A stretch of DNA of 64,000 bases from Chitinophagaceae bacterium (GCA_016703625.1 JADJBP010000007.1:124001-188000), one strand, 5' to 3'. Positions 30,900 through 40,180 are shown, counted from the stretch's first letter. A program made the numbers and translations. Notes: generated by a model from the sequence alone, not told the origin.

Positions 30900-30999
30900 C
30901 ATCCTCGCTGGAGACAAGGATGGGTTGGAGTTAAAAAAAGTATAGGTTTTTGAAGGATCGTCGGAGACGAACTACAAAAAGCATCCGGTCGGAGACCGG
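30900..30999. repeat. Three hairpins sharing a GTC-GGA-GAC core
   Basis: CATCCT...AGGATG (30900-30922), TCGTC-GGA-GACGA (30958-30970) and CCGGTC-GGA-GACCGG (30985-30999) each form a stem with GGAGAC at or near the loop. They sit in the 258-base space between the nnr start and the cupin gene end. Confidence 0.75.
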
Positions 31000-31111
31000 G
31001 ACGAGAGAGCATAAAAGAGAAAAAGAGGTGAAAGGTAATTGCTTTGTAGTATTTCTCTTTTTCTTTTTGATCTTCTTAGCCAAAACCTTATTTTTTATTT
31101 ACAGGGAAGCT

Positions 31112-31471
31112 TTATATCTTTTCCAGTGTTGTTCTCGTCATTTCATTTTCAACATCCCCGGTATTTAGCGTTGTGGCGGGTTCAAATAAAAGCAGTTGTA
31201 CTTCTTCGGCTGCTGCTGGTTTGTGCTCTACACCGTGCGGTACTATAATAAATTCACCTTCATTGATCTCAACAGTTCTGTCGCGGTACTCCATCCTGAG
31301 TTTACCTTTTATAACCAGGAAAAGTTCATCTTCCACATCATGTTTATGCCATACAAATTCACCTTTTAATTTCACCAGTTTAACGTGCTGGCCGTTAAGT
31401 TCGCCAACGATCCTGGGGTTGTAATGATCATTGAATAAAGAGAGCTTTTGGGCAAGATTTACTTTTTCCAT
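31112..31471 (-). CDS. Small cupin-domain protein
   Basis: A 119-residue single cupin. The metal-site motifs are partly conserved: WHKHDVEDELFLVIKGKL (H-x-H and E) and the second motif VPHGVEHKPAA. Small cupins of this type are often of unknown function; sugar isomerase, dioxygenase or binding roles are possible. Start at MEKVNLAQKL (31471), two bases past the coaE stop, so the two are translationally linked; the frame is open farther upstream but only within coaE. Confidence 0.85.
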   Translation of the reverse strand: MEKVNLAQKLSLFNDHYNPRIVGELNGQHVKLVKLKGEFVWHKHDVEDELFLVIKGKLRMEYRDRTVEINEGEFIIVPHGVEHKPAAAEEVQLLLFEPATTLNTGDVENEMTRTTLEKI

Positions 31472-31472
31472 C

Positions 31473-32066
31473 TTATGTATTTTTGGAAAGCGATAATAAT
31501 TTATCATGCAGTGCAAGTAGCTGTGGCAACAGCATTTCCTGCTCATCATTGGTAATAATAAAATCACAGAGTTTCATTTTAATGGTATCATCCATCTGTT
31601 TATCCATCCGGGCAACCACTGCTTCCCGGGTAATACCATCTCGTTGCATGGTGCGTTGTATGCGGAGTGGGGCAGGGGCGGTTATACCGATCACATAATC
31701 CAGGTTTTGATGTGCACCGCTTTCAAAAATCAGTGCGGCTTCTTTGATTATATATGGAGATGACTGAGATTGCATCCAGCTTTCAACATCTTTTAAAGTT
31801 GCCGGGTGAACCAGTGCGTTGAGCAATGCTAATTTTTCAGGATCATTAAAAACAATATCAGCGAGTGCCTTTTTATTGAGATGTTCATTGGCATATACAG
31901 ATTCCCCAAACTGCAATTTTATTTTTTGTTTCAATGCTGCATCTTCATTCATCAGCTTTTTTGCTGCATCATCAGCATAGTACACAGGTATGCCCAGCAC
32001 TTCAAATACTTTGGCAACAGTGCTTTTGCCGCTGCCGATGCCGCCTGTGAGACCGATCTTGAGCAT
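31473..32066 (-). CDS. coaE: Dephospho-CoA kinase
   Basis: Phosphorylates the 3'-hydroxyl of dephospho-CoA, the last step of CoA synthesis. A 197-residue P-loop kinase with Walker A in GLTGGIGSGKSTVAKVFEVL, the substrate segment YADDAAKKLM and VHPATLKDVESW. Intact. It belongs to the nusB-DUF1573-yajC-coaE neighbourhood common in Bacteroidota, though here a terminator lies between yajC and coaE. Confidence 0.97.
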   Translation of the reverse strand: MLKIGLTGGIGSGKSTVAKVFEVLGIPVYYADDAAKKLMNEDAALKQKIKLQFGESVYANEHLNKKALADIVFNDPEKLALLNALVHPATLKDVESWMQSQSSPYIIKEAALIFESGAHQNLDYVIGITAPAPLRIQRTMQRDGITREAVVARMDKQMDDTIKMKLCDFIITNDEQEMLLPQLLALHDKLLSLSKNT

Positions 32067-32067
32067 G

Positions 32068-32212
32068 TTGATCCGTTAATTGGTTAAACCGTTAATTGGT
32101 TAATTCGTTAATTGGTAATTAAATGGTTAATCCGTTAATCCGTTAATTGGTAAAATCGTAAATCAGGTCAGCACTCACTAATTAACGGTTAAACGTATTA
32201 ACAAATTAACTA
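32068..32212. repeat. CGTTAATTGGTTAA word block
   Basis: At least eight degenerate copies of (C)CGTTAATTGG, ending with inverse-sense words (AATTAACGGTTAA). The block starts at the coaE start codon and runs up to the terminator at 32214. Confidence 0.8.
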
Positions 32213-32213
32213 T

Positions 32214-32260
32214 AAAAAAAATCCGGAACCGAAGTTAAACTTCAATTCCGGATTTTTTTG
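32214..32260. terminator. Bidirectional rho-independent terminator
   Basis: ATCCGGAA pairs with TTCCGGAT and, after a CC/AA internal loop, GAAGTT pairs with AACTTC. A-run before, T-run after. It lies 38 bases after the yajC stop on the minus strand and should end the nusB-yajC transcript. Confidence 0.92.
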
Positions 32261-32297
32261 AATTTTGATTTTTCCCACAGGGACCTGCGGGGCGTTT

Positions 32298-32639
32298 TTA
32301 CTTTTTTACTTCACCAACCGGCTTATTGATATTGGCCGTCCACTCCATACTGATAGCGCTGCGTTCGATCTTTAAATAACTGCCGGGACTAACTTCCAGT
32401 TCCAATGTGCCATCATCTATTACTTTGTTTACTTTACCATGTATACCGGCAATGGTTACGATTTTATCGCCTTTTTGAAGGTTATTGATAAACTCTTTTT
32501 GCTTTTTGGCTTTTTTTGCCTGCGGCCTGATCATGAATAACCAGAAAACCAGGATCATCAGTCCCATCATGATCAGTGTACTGGAACTTCCACCTTTTCC
32601 CTGTGGATCCATCATCAAAAAAATACTTAATAATTGCAT
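32298..32639 (-). CDS. yajC: Preprotein translocase accessory subunit YajC
   Basis: A 113-residue inner-membrane protein that associates with SecDF in the Sec translocon. One membrane segment (about residues 21-37, TLIMMGLMILVFWLFMIRPQ) runs into the family motif IRPQAKKAKKQKEF, followed by the beta domain LQKGDKIVTIAGIHGKV. Intact. Fourth in the minus-strand series with nusB and DUF1573. Confidence 0.95.
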   Translation of the reverse strand: MQLLSIFLMMDPQGKGGSSSTLIMMGLMILVFWLFMIRPQAKKAKKQKEFINNLQKGDKIVTIAGIHGKVNKVIDDGTLELEVSPGSYLKIERSAISMEWTANINKPVGEVKK

Positions 32640-32673
32640 GTTGTTTGTTTATTTGTTTAAAAATTTGAATGGC

Positions 32674-33110
32674 TTATTCTTTTTTTGCTTCAACATCCCC
32701 GGTTAATATCAACTGCGGAAACCCGGGATTTGCATTGGATAACACAGTGACTGTTTTATAGGCATTTCCAACCCTGCCCTTACTCTCGAAAACTATTTTT
32801 ATAAACCCCGTTTCGCCCGGTAAAATGGGTTTTTCAGGTTTTTGGGAACGGTACAGCCACAACTGGCCGAAGCATCCTGGATCACCAGCGGTTTGGTACC
32901 TGTGTTTTTAAAACGGTAGCTGTATTCCACTTTTTCACCATCGGATATTTTGCCAAAATTATAGGCAGAGTCGATGATCTGTACAGTGGTGGAATCAGTA
33001 ACCGCAACAGCAGTTTGTGTACCATCTTCACCGGTAATTTTATCCTTACTGCCGGTATCACAGGAAATAAGAACAAGGGTTACCCATAAAAAGAAGCAAT
33101 ATTTTTTCAC
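32674..33110 (-). CDS. DUF1573 lipoprotein, one frameshift
   Basis: About 146 residues. The lipoprotein signal MKKYCFFLWVTLVLISCD has the modified Cys in ISCD. The DUF1573 domain, an Ig-like ASPM-SPD-2-Hydin relative, has DSAYNFGKISDGEKVEYSYR, FKNTGTKPLVIQDASASCGC and, after a frame change near 32825, PILPGETGFIKIVFESKGR. The CGCT motif is typical of the family. Located between nusB and yajC as in many Bacteroidota; function unknown, probably periplasmic. Confidence 0.9.
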
Positions 33111-33124
33111 TGTATAATTTTTTG

Positions 33125-33132
33125 CAAAGTTA
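33125..33132 (-). promoter_or_regulatory. -7 promoter box (TAACTTTG on minus strand)
   Basis: TAnnTTTG match 14 bases upstream of the DUF1573 start and directly after the nusB stop, suggesting an internal promoter. Confidence 0.45.
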
Positions 33133-33133
33133 T

Positions 33134-34066
33134 TTATATCGTACTGTTTTTAAAGACCTTCTTGCTGATTTTATTTTCGGCAGTTAATTCCTTATGGATA
33201 TTGTCGAGCAGCCCGTTTACAAACTGCCCGCTCTGCACCGTGCTGTAATCCTTGGCCAGGTCAATGTACTCATTGATCGTTACCTTGGTCGGGATGGTAT
33301 CAAAAAATAAGAATTCGCATACCCCCATTTGTAGTATGATCAGGTCCAGTGCAGCTATCCTGTCGGCATCCCAGTGTTTAAGTTTGGGTTTTATCAGTTC
33401 CATGCAGATCTCCTTTTTGTCGAGGACCGTTTGTAACAGGCTTTTGGCAAATTCCCATTTTTCCTTGCTGAGTATTTCTGCAAAATTTACATTGGCGGGT
33501 TTGTGCAGGTAATTAAGTACCAGTTGGTTCATCATCTCTGCATCGTCATCCCAGTGAATAAATTGTTCTTCCACATGGTTTATGAAATCTTCATTGGGAA
33601 GCATCAGGTTGCAGAAAATGAATTCCAGCATTTCCTTTTCTGTTTTGGGGTTCCTGCTTTGTTCTTCAATATATTCCCTGTATTCAGGCGATGAAACCAG
33701 TTGCTGGTATATTTTTTTCAGTAATTCGGTATCAATGAGGTTTTGTGGCTTTATTTCGGCAATGGCTTTTTTAAAAGTTTCATTTTCCATGATCTTCCAC
33801 AACAGCTCATTACCGGCTATTTTGGTATTGATGTTGAGGTCGGCGGCAGTAGGCAGGTGCTTGGAGGCTTTTTGCCGGGCATCGGTTTCGGAATACCGGG
33901 CCACTTCGGTTATAAAATAAACGAGGTAGGTAAAAATCTGGCGGCTCTGTTCAATCTTTTTGGTAAGAATACTTACCGGTTCACCGGGTTTTGCATCACC
34001 ATTCATGCTGTCGATGCTGTATAAGGTCTGCATCACTTTTACCCGGATATTTCTTCTGCTGATCAT
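33134..34066 (-). CDS. nusB: Transcription antitermination factor NusB
   Basis: RNA-binding protein that joins NusE (S10) at boxA to prevent early termination in rRNA operons. About 310 residues, long compared with the ~140 of Proteobacteria but usual for Bacteroidota, where an insert separates the first helix (ISRRNIRVKVMQTLYS) from the C-terminal NusB core (DRIAALDLIILQMGVCEFLF, TIPTKVTINEYIDLAKDY, GQFVNGLLDNIHKE). The start MISRRNIRV at 34066 is chosen over the one 30 bases earlier because it matches family N-termini. Confidence 0.95.
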   Translation of the reverse strand: MISRRNIRVKVMQTLYSIDSMNGDAKPGEPVSILTKKIEQSRQIFTYLVYFITEVARYSETDARQKASKHLPTAADLNINTKIAGNELLWKIMENETFKKAIAEIKPQNLIDTELLKKIYQQLVSSPEYREYIEEQSRNPKTEKEMLEFIFCNLMLPNEDFINHVEEQFIHWDDDAEMMNQLVLNYLHKPANVNFAEILSKEKWEFAKSLLQTVLDKKEICMELIKPKLKHWDADRIAALDLIILQMGVCEFLFFDTIPTKVTINEYIDLAKDYSTVQSGQFVNGLLDNIHKELTAENKISKKVFKNSTI

Positions 34067-34093
34067 TTCTAAAGAACTTTTTACTTGAAGTTG

Positions 34094-34101
34094 CAAATTT
34101 A
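34094..34101 (-). promoter_or_regulatory. -7 promoter box (TAAATTTG on minus strand)
   Basis: TAnnTTTG match 27 bases upstream of the nusB start. Confidence 0.5.
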
Positions 34102-34246
34102 AGGGTTTCTCTGCTGTGGCGGAAAGATAATACCGGTATTGGCCCGGTTAATGAAAAATTGTCTGCTTTAAATGCCCATGCTCTGCCAAGAATCATATGA
34201 ATACTGACATAACTGCTTTTTAATTCAATTGGTACAAAAATGGCTG

Positions 34247-34254
34247 TACCTTTG
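34247..34254 (+). promoter_or_regulatory. -7 promoter box (TACCTTTG) for groESL
   Basis: TAnnTTTG match 52 bases before groES. A TTGG about 16-18 bases upstream may be the -33 element. I see no CIRCE-type inverted repeat. Confidence 0.5.
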
Positions 34255-34306
34255 CCACCCGTAAAAAACGGAGATTTAATTCTTAAACACAATCAAAAAA
34301 TACATT

Positions 34307-34612
34307 ATGGCAAAAAAAGTTGCGAATTACGAGTTATATGATGATAGAGTACTCGTAAAGCCTGCTGCTGCTGAAACCAAGACAGCTGGCGGTATTATTA
34401 TCCCGGATACAGCAAAAGAGAAACCCCAAAAAGGAACTATTGTGGCAGTAGGGCCCGGAAAATATGCAGAACAAACCGGGAATATCATTCCTGTAAAGCA
34501 AAAAGTTGGTGATGTTGTATTGTATGGCAAATATGCCGGTACAGAAATAACGCTGGAAGGCCAGGACCTGCTGATGATGCGTTCTTCTGATATTTTGATG
34601 AAGATCGGGTAA
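34307..34612 (+). CDS. groES: Co-chaperonin GroES
   Basis: Caps the GroEL folding chamber. A 101-residue beta-barrel protein: YDDRVLVKPAAAETKTAGGI then the mobile-loop region IIPDTAKEKPQKGTIVAVGP and VLYGKYAGTEITLEGQDLLM with the final DILMKIG. The frame is intact. groEL follows after 139 bases that contain a small repeat block. Confidence 0.98.
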   Translation: MAKKVANYELYDDRVLVKPAAAETKTAGGIIIPDTAKEKPQKGTIVAVGPGKYAEQTGNIIPVKQKVGDVVLYGKYAGTEITLEGQDLLMMRSSDILMKIG

Positions 34613-34617
34613 TCGTA

Positions 34618-34712
34618 AAGCCGATACAGGATCCAAAAATACCGATACTGGTTCCTGGATACTGGATAAGAGCCAGGTAATTTAAAGCACTATCCAGCAT
34701 CAAGTATCCAGT
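34618..34712. repeat. TATCCAG / CTGGATA word block in the groES-groEL spacer
   Basis: Words GATACAGGATCC, CTGGTTCCTGGATACTGGAT and, in reverse sense, TATCCAGCATCAAGTATCCAG could pair across about 60 bases. It lies inside an otherwise conserved operon. Confidence 0.65.
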
Positions 34713-34751
34713 AAAAAAATTTAATTAACTAAAAAATCAAATTCATCTATT

Positions 34752-36389
34752 ATGTCTAAAATGATATTCTTCGATATTGAAGCAAGAAATAAAATGAAAA
34801 AGGGCGTTGATACCCTTGCCAACGCAGTTAAAGTAACCCTGGGCCCCAAAGGTCGTAACGTAGTGCTGGAACGCAAATTTGGCGCACCAACGGTAACCAA
34901 GGATGGTGTAACTGTTGCCAAAGAAATTGAACTGGAAGACCCTATCGAGAATATGGGTGCACAAATGGTTAAAGAAGTGGCATCTAAAACGGCCGACCAG
35001 GCTGGTGATGGTACCACTACTGCAACTGTTCTTGCTCAAAGCATCATCAGCGAAGGCCTGAAAATGGTTGCAGCCGGTGCAAACCCAATGGACCTGAAAC
35101 GTGGTATTGATAAAGCGGTTAGCCTGGTTGTTGCCAGTTTAAAAGCACAAAGCCAGACCGTAGGAAATGACAGCAAAAAGATACAGCAGGTAGCAACCAT
35201 TTCTGCCAACAACGATGAAACCATCGGTAAACTGATCGCTGAAGCATTTGGTAAAGTTGGAAAAGAAGGCGTTATCACTGTTGAAGAAGCAAAAGGAACT
35301 GATACCACTTCTGATATAGTGGAAGGAATGCAGTTCGATCGTGGTTATATCTCTCCGTACTTTGTAACCAACAGCGAGAAGATGCAGGCTGAACTTCAGA
35401 ATCCATACATCCTCATCTATGATAAAAAGATCTCCACGATGAAGGATATACTCCCGGTTTTGGAAGCGGTTGCAAAAAGCGGCCGCCCGTTGCTGATCAT
35501 TGCTGAAGACCTGGAAGGTGAAGCGCTGGCAACACTGGTTGTAAATAAACTCCGTGGTACTATTAAAGTGGCTGCTGTTAAAGCACCCGGCTTTGGCGAC
35601 CGCAGGAAAGAAATGCTTACTGATATCGCGATCCTGACAGGTGGCGAAGTGATCAGCGAGGAAATGGGAAGTAAACTGGAAGATGTTCAGCTCAGTGCAT
35701 TGGGTGAAGCATCATCAATTACGATCGATAAGGATAACACAACCATAGTAGGCGGTAAAGGAGATAAGAAATCCATCGTTGGCCGTGTTGAACAAATTAA
35801 GGCACAGATCAAAACCACCACATCTGACTATGATAAGGAAAAATTGCAGGAGCGCCTTGCAAAATTAGCGGGCGGTGTTGCAGTCCTGTATATTGGTGCA
35901 GCTACTGAAACAGAAATGAAGGAAAAAAAGGACCGCGTTGATGATGCATTACATGCTACAAGGGCTGCTGTTGAAGAAGGCATTGTACCCGGTGGTGGTG
36001 TGGCTTATATCCGTGCCGTTGCCAGCCTGGAACCAAAAGTAAAAGGACAGATTGCTGATGAGCAGACCGGTATGGCCATTGTGCGCCGTGCTTTGGAAGA
36101 GCCGATCCGCTGCCTGACCGCCAATGCAGGTATAGATGGATCTATTGTAGTTCAAAAGATCAAAGAAGGGAAAGGTGATTTTGGATTTAATGCCAGGACG
36201 GAAGTGTACGAGAACTTATTTAAAGCAGGTGTTATTGACCCAACCAAAGTAAGCCGTGTTGCTCTGGAAAATGCAGCTTCCATTGCAGGAATGTTGTTAA
36301 CAACAGAATGTGTAATAGCCGATAAACCAAAAGAAGAAGCAGCACATAGCCATGGCGCACCGGATATGGGCGGAATGGGAGGATATTAA
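34752..36389 (+). CDS. groEL: Chaperonin GroEL
   Basis: ATP-dependent protein-folding chamber subunit. 545 residues, the normal length, intact. The ATP-binding motifs VKVTLGPKGRNVVLERKFG and AGDGTTTATVLAQSI are present, as are the apical VEEAKGTDT and EGMQFDRGYISPYF segments, EEGIVPGGGVAYIRA and the flexible GGMGGY tail. The N-terminus MSKMIFFDIEARNKMKKGVD is typical of Bacteroidota. Confidence 0.99.
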   Translation: MSKMIFFDIEARNKMKKGVDTLANAVKVTLGPKGRNVVLERKFGAPTVTKDGVTVAKEIELEDPIENMGAQMVKEVASKTADQAGDGTTTATVLAQSIISEGLKMVAAGANPMDLKRGIDKAVSLVVASLKAQSQTVGNDSKKIQQVATISANNDETIGKLIAEAFGKVGKEGVITVEEAKGTDTTSDIVEGMQFDRGYISPYFVTNSEKMQAELQNPYILIYDKKISTMKDILPVLEAVAKSGRPLLIIAEDLEGEALATLVVNKLRGTIKVAAVKAPGFGDRRKEMLTDIAILTGGEVISEEMGSKLEDVQLSALGEASSITIDKDNTTIVGGKGDKKSIVGRVEQIKAQIKTTTSDYDKEKLQERLAKLAGGVAVLYIGAATETEMKEKKDRVDDALHATRAAVEEGIVPGGGVAYIRAVASLEPKVKGQIADEQTGMAIVRRALEEPIRCLTANAGIDGSIVVQKIKEGKGDFGFNARTEVYENLFKAGVIDPTKVSRVALENAASIAGMLLTTECVIADKPKEEAAHSHGAPDMGGMGGY

Positions 36390-36450
36390 TCAACAGGCAA
36401 TTGGCAATAAGCAACTTTCAATGCTGTCAGGAAGATTTGCAAAAAAACAG

Positions 36451-36484
36451 TCCCACCTGCAATATTGCAGGTGGGATTTTTTTT
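36451..36484 (+). terminator. Rho-independent terminator of groESL
   Basis: TCCCACCTGCAA pairs with TTGCAGGTGGGA over a minimal loop, followed by eight T. It lies 60 bases after groEL; the A-run before it may let it work in both directions. Confidence 0.95.
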
Positions 36485-36576
36485 GACTATTTAGAGGTTT
36501 TGCACAAAATTGTCACATATACCGTTTATCAAGCTCCATTTTCCATAAAAGATAGGGTATAAGCTTCAACCTATCT

Positions 36577-36584
36577 TACATTTG
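36577..36584 (+). promoter_or_regulatory. -7 promoter box (TACATTTG)
   Basis: TAnnTTTG match 47 bases before the TPR-Ppx/GppA-like gene. Confidence 0.45.
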
Positions 36585-36631
36585 TTTAATAATAACCCCC
36601 GTGAATTTATTAATCAATAAAAATTGAACTG

Positions 36632-38032
36632 ATGCTGCGTAAATTATTTTTAGTTACCGGATTGATACTGGTGTGTACGTTTGTTTCTGCGCAAACTATA
36701 AAAAGCCAGTCAACTTTCAGAATGCTGAAAACGGCAACTACGCTCATGGATGCGCAACAGGTTGATGCAGCTGAGGAATTCTTTAAAAAAGGATTGTCAA
36801 AGGCAAAGGCAAATTATGATGCTTACCTGCAGGCGGTTGCTTATGAGGGATTGGGTAGTTTATATGCCAAAACTGATCAGCCGCAGCTGGCCATTGTAAA
36901 TTATAAATCAGCTGTAAGAATATACAGGAGCCTGGGTTATACGGTCATTGCAGATGTAGTTGAAAGTTTATTAAAGAGTGTTCAGGGTATCGGGGAAAAG
37001 TATGCAGGCATTGAAATAGGTGCGAAAGGAATCAAGTTAAGTATCATTGATGTAAAGCTGAGTAAGGACCGTGAGTATGATTATTCTCTCATTATGGATA
37101 CTTCGATCAATACAGATGCTGCAGCACTTTCTTACCAGAGCGAAAAGGAAACTTCTGAAGCCATTGCATTTCTATGGAATATCCTCAAAACCCGGCATAG
37201 TATCCCTTCTGATAAAGTACATATTGTGATCGCCAGCGGATTGATGCAGGACCTGGCTAAGTATAACAAAATAGAATATTTTGCCAATGTGGTCAGGCCA
37301 AAATCCCTTGACCCAACTGTTAAAATAACTTACATAACACCTGAACAGGAATCTCAGTTAAGCCTGTTGGGCATTGTACCCCAAAAACACCGCTTTACCA
37401 CCACCCAGCTGGATGTGGGAAGCGGCAATACAAAAGGCGGATATTTTGCTGCCAATAAAACTTTTGTACCTGTAACTTTCCCATTGGGCACAAAATCCTT
37501 TCAGCGGTTGATAGAATCAAAAACCCAGGGAGATCTGAATGAATATGTAAACAAGGCAAATGAAATGTGGTCAGACAGCCTGAGGAGGATCGTATTGGAT
37601 GAATTTTTTATTAAAAGAGATGTCAGGAACAGGGACATCATGTATATATCCGGTGGTGTGGTTTGGGCCATTGCTTCATTGATGCATCCCGAAAGTACCA
37701 ATACCAATTATACCGAAATAACGGCCAGGGATATTGCTGAATTCCGCAGGATGCTGGTTGCAGATTATGACAAGCTGATCAATCCCGATCTGTCGTACAT
37801 ACCGGTTCCTGAAAATGCCAGGGAGTGCCAAAAAAATATTAACCGGGTATTGAAAACCTATGACCGCAAAGCCCTGCTGGCCGGAACGATCTGGTTTGAT
37901 AACCTGATCCAGGAAATAAATACCATCAACCCGTCTAAGAAATTCATCTATGCCAAGTATGCTTATGTTGGCTGGATAAGCGGTTATATCATCAAGAAAG
38001 TAACACAGCAATATACCGGGCTTGTAAACTAA
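36632..38032 (+). CDS. Exported TPR protein with a Ppx/GppA-like ASKHA domain
   Basis: 466 residues, intact. A signal peptide (MLRKLFLVTGLILVCTFVSA) is followed by a TPR region (about residues 28-110; ALYEGLGSLYAKTD-like helices) and then an exopolyphosphatase/GppA-like domain of the actin-hexokinase superfamily: phosphate-1 IEIGAKGIKLSIIDV (about residue 127), phosphate-2 TQLDVGSGNTKGGYF (about 268) and MYISGGVVWAIASL (about 336). Cytoplasmic Ppx/GppA enzymes split polyphosphate or pppGpp. An exported copy cannot meet cytoplasmic pppGpp, so a periplasmic polyphosphate or other phosphoanhydride substrate is inferred. It stands alone between two terminators. Confidence 0.75.
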   Translation: MLRKLFLVTGLILVCTFVSAQTIKSQSTFRMLKTATTLMDAQQVDAAEEFFKKGLSKAKANYDAYLQAVAYEGLGSLYAKTDQPQLAIVNYKSAVRIYRSLGYTVIADVVESLLKSVQGIGEKYAGIEIGAKGIKLSIIDVKLSKDREYDYSLIMDTSINTDAAALSYQSEKETSEAIAFLWNILKTRHSIPSDKVHIVIASGLMQDLAKYNKIEYFANVVRPKSLDPTVKITYITPEQESQLSLLGIVPQKHRFTTTQLDVGSGNTKGGYFAANKTFVPVTFPLGTKSFQRLIESKTQGDLNEYVNKANEMWSDSLRRIVLDEFFIKRDVRNRDIMYISGGVVWAIASLMHPESTNTNYTEITARDIAEFRRMLVADYDKLINPDLSYIPVPENARECQKNINRVLKTYDRKALLAGTIWFDNLIQEINTINPSKKFIYAKYAYVGWISGYIIKKVTQQYTGLVN

Positions 38033-38081
38033 GTTGGCAGATCTGCAAAACAGTTTACCAATTTAAAAATGTTTTAATTCA

Positions 38082-38116
38082 GTCCCGCTGCAGCGATGCA
38101 GGCGGGGCTTTTTTTT
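38082..38116 (+). terminator. Rho-independent terminator
   Basis: GTCCCGCTGCA pairs with TGCAGGCGGGG (one bulged G) around GCGA, followed by eight T; about 50 bases after the preceding stop. Confidence 0.92.
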
Positions 38117-38218
38117 GATAGCGTATTGATCCCTTTTGCCACTCATTATAACCACCTGTACCAATCCGTTTTTTATATTTTTTGATTGTATTACATTTAA
38201 GAAAGTAAAATAGCCATC

Positions 38219-39117
38219 ATGAAAGCGATCAGTCATTTTCTGCCATTCTTATTATTATTGATACCAATTGTTTGGGGATTATATGGTTTTTTCAAAACCA
38301 GGAACGCCTCCGGTAAGGTTTTGCCTGCAGGCAGAAGATCTGCAGCAATTTTGGTCATTAACTCAGCGGTGCTGTATGCTTTGGCATTTAATATCATTTT
38401 TTTTATACAGGAATTGTTTTTGGCACTGGGCAAAAGATGGCTGGGTCTTAAAGCAACCCTGTACCACAATAACCATAACTGGGAAGGCAATCACCCAATG
38501 GAATCCCTGGCACAGGGCTATGGAGCAGCGGCTATTTTTGTAGCCGGGTTAATATTTCTTTTTGTTGCAAACCGAATAAAACGATCAGCTCACTGGTCGC
38601 ATTTATTTATACTCTGGCTTGCTTTCCAGGGCTGGCACAATCCATTCCACAATTTATAACTGCTAAAGTAGCGGCTGATACCGATACAGGACAGGCATTT
38701 ACCTATCTAGGTATAGGAGAAGGATTGGGAATTGTTATCAGTATTACCGGTATCATTGCCATGCTGTACCTGGGTATACTTTTCAGTAAATATTTATTGA
38801 GATTGTCACCATCCATTGATCAGGTGAGTATAGCGTCCGCCAGATCTGGATACCTCTTCAGGATCGCAGTCCTTGCTTCTTTAGTTGGTTTATTACTGAT
38901 CATGCCGTTCCGTATAATGCCCTGGGACAGGGCCATAGCCCCGGTGATGGTTACATTGATCTCCATTCCCATGGTATTTGCACATGGGTGGCAAGTAAGC
39001 ATAACGGAAACCATTAACAGCCGGATCAATAACAGGATTTTTATATTACCCGTTGTTTTGTTGCTGATCTTACTGCTGATCTTTCAATTGATCCTGGCAA
39101 AAGGGGTGCCTTTTTAA
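38219..39117 (+). CDS. Unrecognised polytopic membrane protein, one frameshift
   Basis: About 299 residues with seven to eight hydrophobic segments. The first part (MKAISHFLPFLLLLIPIVWG...) runs to about 38640, where the frame changes in a CAC-rich stretch (GWHNPF would read GWAQSIPQF), and the second continues as GIGEGLGIVISITGIIAMLY. A conserved-looking polar patch, LYHNNHNWEGNHPMESLAQG, has several His and could bind metal. I do not recognise the family. It has no clear operon partner. Confidence 0.65.
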
Positions 39118-39338
39118 AATTAGCTTTTCTGTAACACAGTACTTTTAGCATGATCTCTTTTTAAGAGGCTCCAAGACAACAAAAAAAGGAAAAGGGTTGT
39201 ATTCAACAAATGCAGATCGAATAAAAACAACAAATGTGTTAAAGTAGCAAAAAACGCGTGGTCGAAACTGCAGTTACTGAATTAAAAAGACTACCTTAAA
39301 GTATATCAGTATTCAAAAAACAATAGTGATGAAAAACC

Positions 39339-40088
39339 ATGTTAATAATAATTCTCTTTTTTGTATGCCATTGGTATCTCTCTCTTTTTATGCAAACCTT
39401 TTTGCAGCACCGCTATGCCGCACATGGTGCTTTTAGTATGAGCCGGTTCTGGGAACGTTTCTTTTATATTGTTGCCTATGTCACACAGGGTTCATCTTAT
39501 ATTAGCCCGAGGGCATATGCCATCATGCACCGCATGCATCATGCCTATACCGATACCGAGAAAGATCCGCATTCGCCCATGTTTGATACCAGTATATTTA
39601 AAATGATGTGGCATACCCGGGATGTGTCGATGGGTATTTATGAAAAAACTCTGGAAGTGGAACCCCGGTTCCTGAAGAATGTGCCGGACTGGCCGTTGCT
39701 GGATAAGATAGCCAATTCCTGGGCTTCCCGGCTGGGCTGGATCGCCATATACATATCCATTTATGTAGTGTATGCTCCTTCAGCCTGGTGGTTTTTATTA
39801 TTACCCATTCATATGTTAATGCTGCCCATTCATGGAATGATCATCAACTGGTTTGCACATAAATACGGGTCAAAGAATTTTACGATGAAGAATACATCAA
39901 CGAACCTCTTCAAACTTGACCTGCTGATGATGGGCGAGGGGTATCATAATAACCATCACAAAAATCCTTCATCCACCAACTTTGGTTTCCGCTGGTACGA
40001 GCTGGACCCAACCTATGGGGTGATTCGTTTACTTAGCTGGCTGAAGATCATCCGCATTCATAAACTTGCAGTAATACCGGTTGTTTAG
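39339..40088 (+). CDS. Acyl-CoA/fatty acid desaturase
   Basis: Integral-membrane di-iron desaturase that introduces a double bond (delta-9 type by family) into acyl chains, adjusting membrane fluidity. 249 residues with all three histidine boxes: HRYAAH, HRMHH (in AIMHRMHHAYTDTEKDPHSP) and HNNHH (in GEGYHNNHHKNPSSTN). Four hydrophobic segments. An ATG lies at 39328 in another frame directly before this start, so the true N-terminus may be a few residues longer if a base is wrong. Confidence 0.93.
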   Translation: MLIIILFFVCHWYLSLFMQTFLQHRYAAHGAFSMSRFWERFFYIVAYVTQGSSYISPRAYAIMHRMHHAYTDTEKDPHSPMFDTSIFKMMWHTRDVSMGIYEKTLEVEPRFLKNVPDWPLLDKIANSWASRLGWIAIYISIYVVYAPSAWWFLLLPIHMLMLPIHGMIINWFAHKYGSKNFTMKNTSTNLFKLDLLMMGEGYHNNHHKNPSSTNFGFRWYELDPTYGVIRLLSWLKIIRIHKLAVIPVV

Positions 40089-40180
40089 TTTTTAATAAAG
40101 GAGATACTGTTTTATCTTTTGAATATTTAGGGCAGGTTCTGCATTGTTGGGATATATTTACGTTATCTAAGTAACCTGCA

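Noticed and set aside
31483..31698. Plus-strand open frame across coaE
   Set aside because: Ser/Cys-rich antisense reading of an intact conserved gene.
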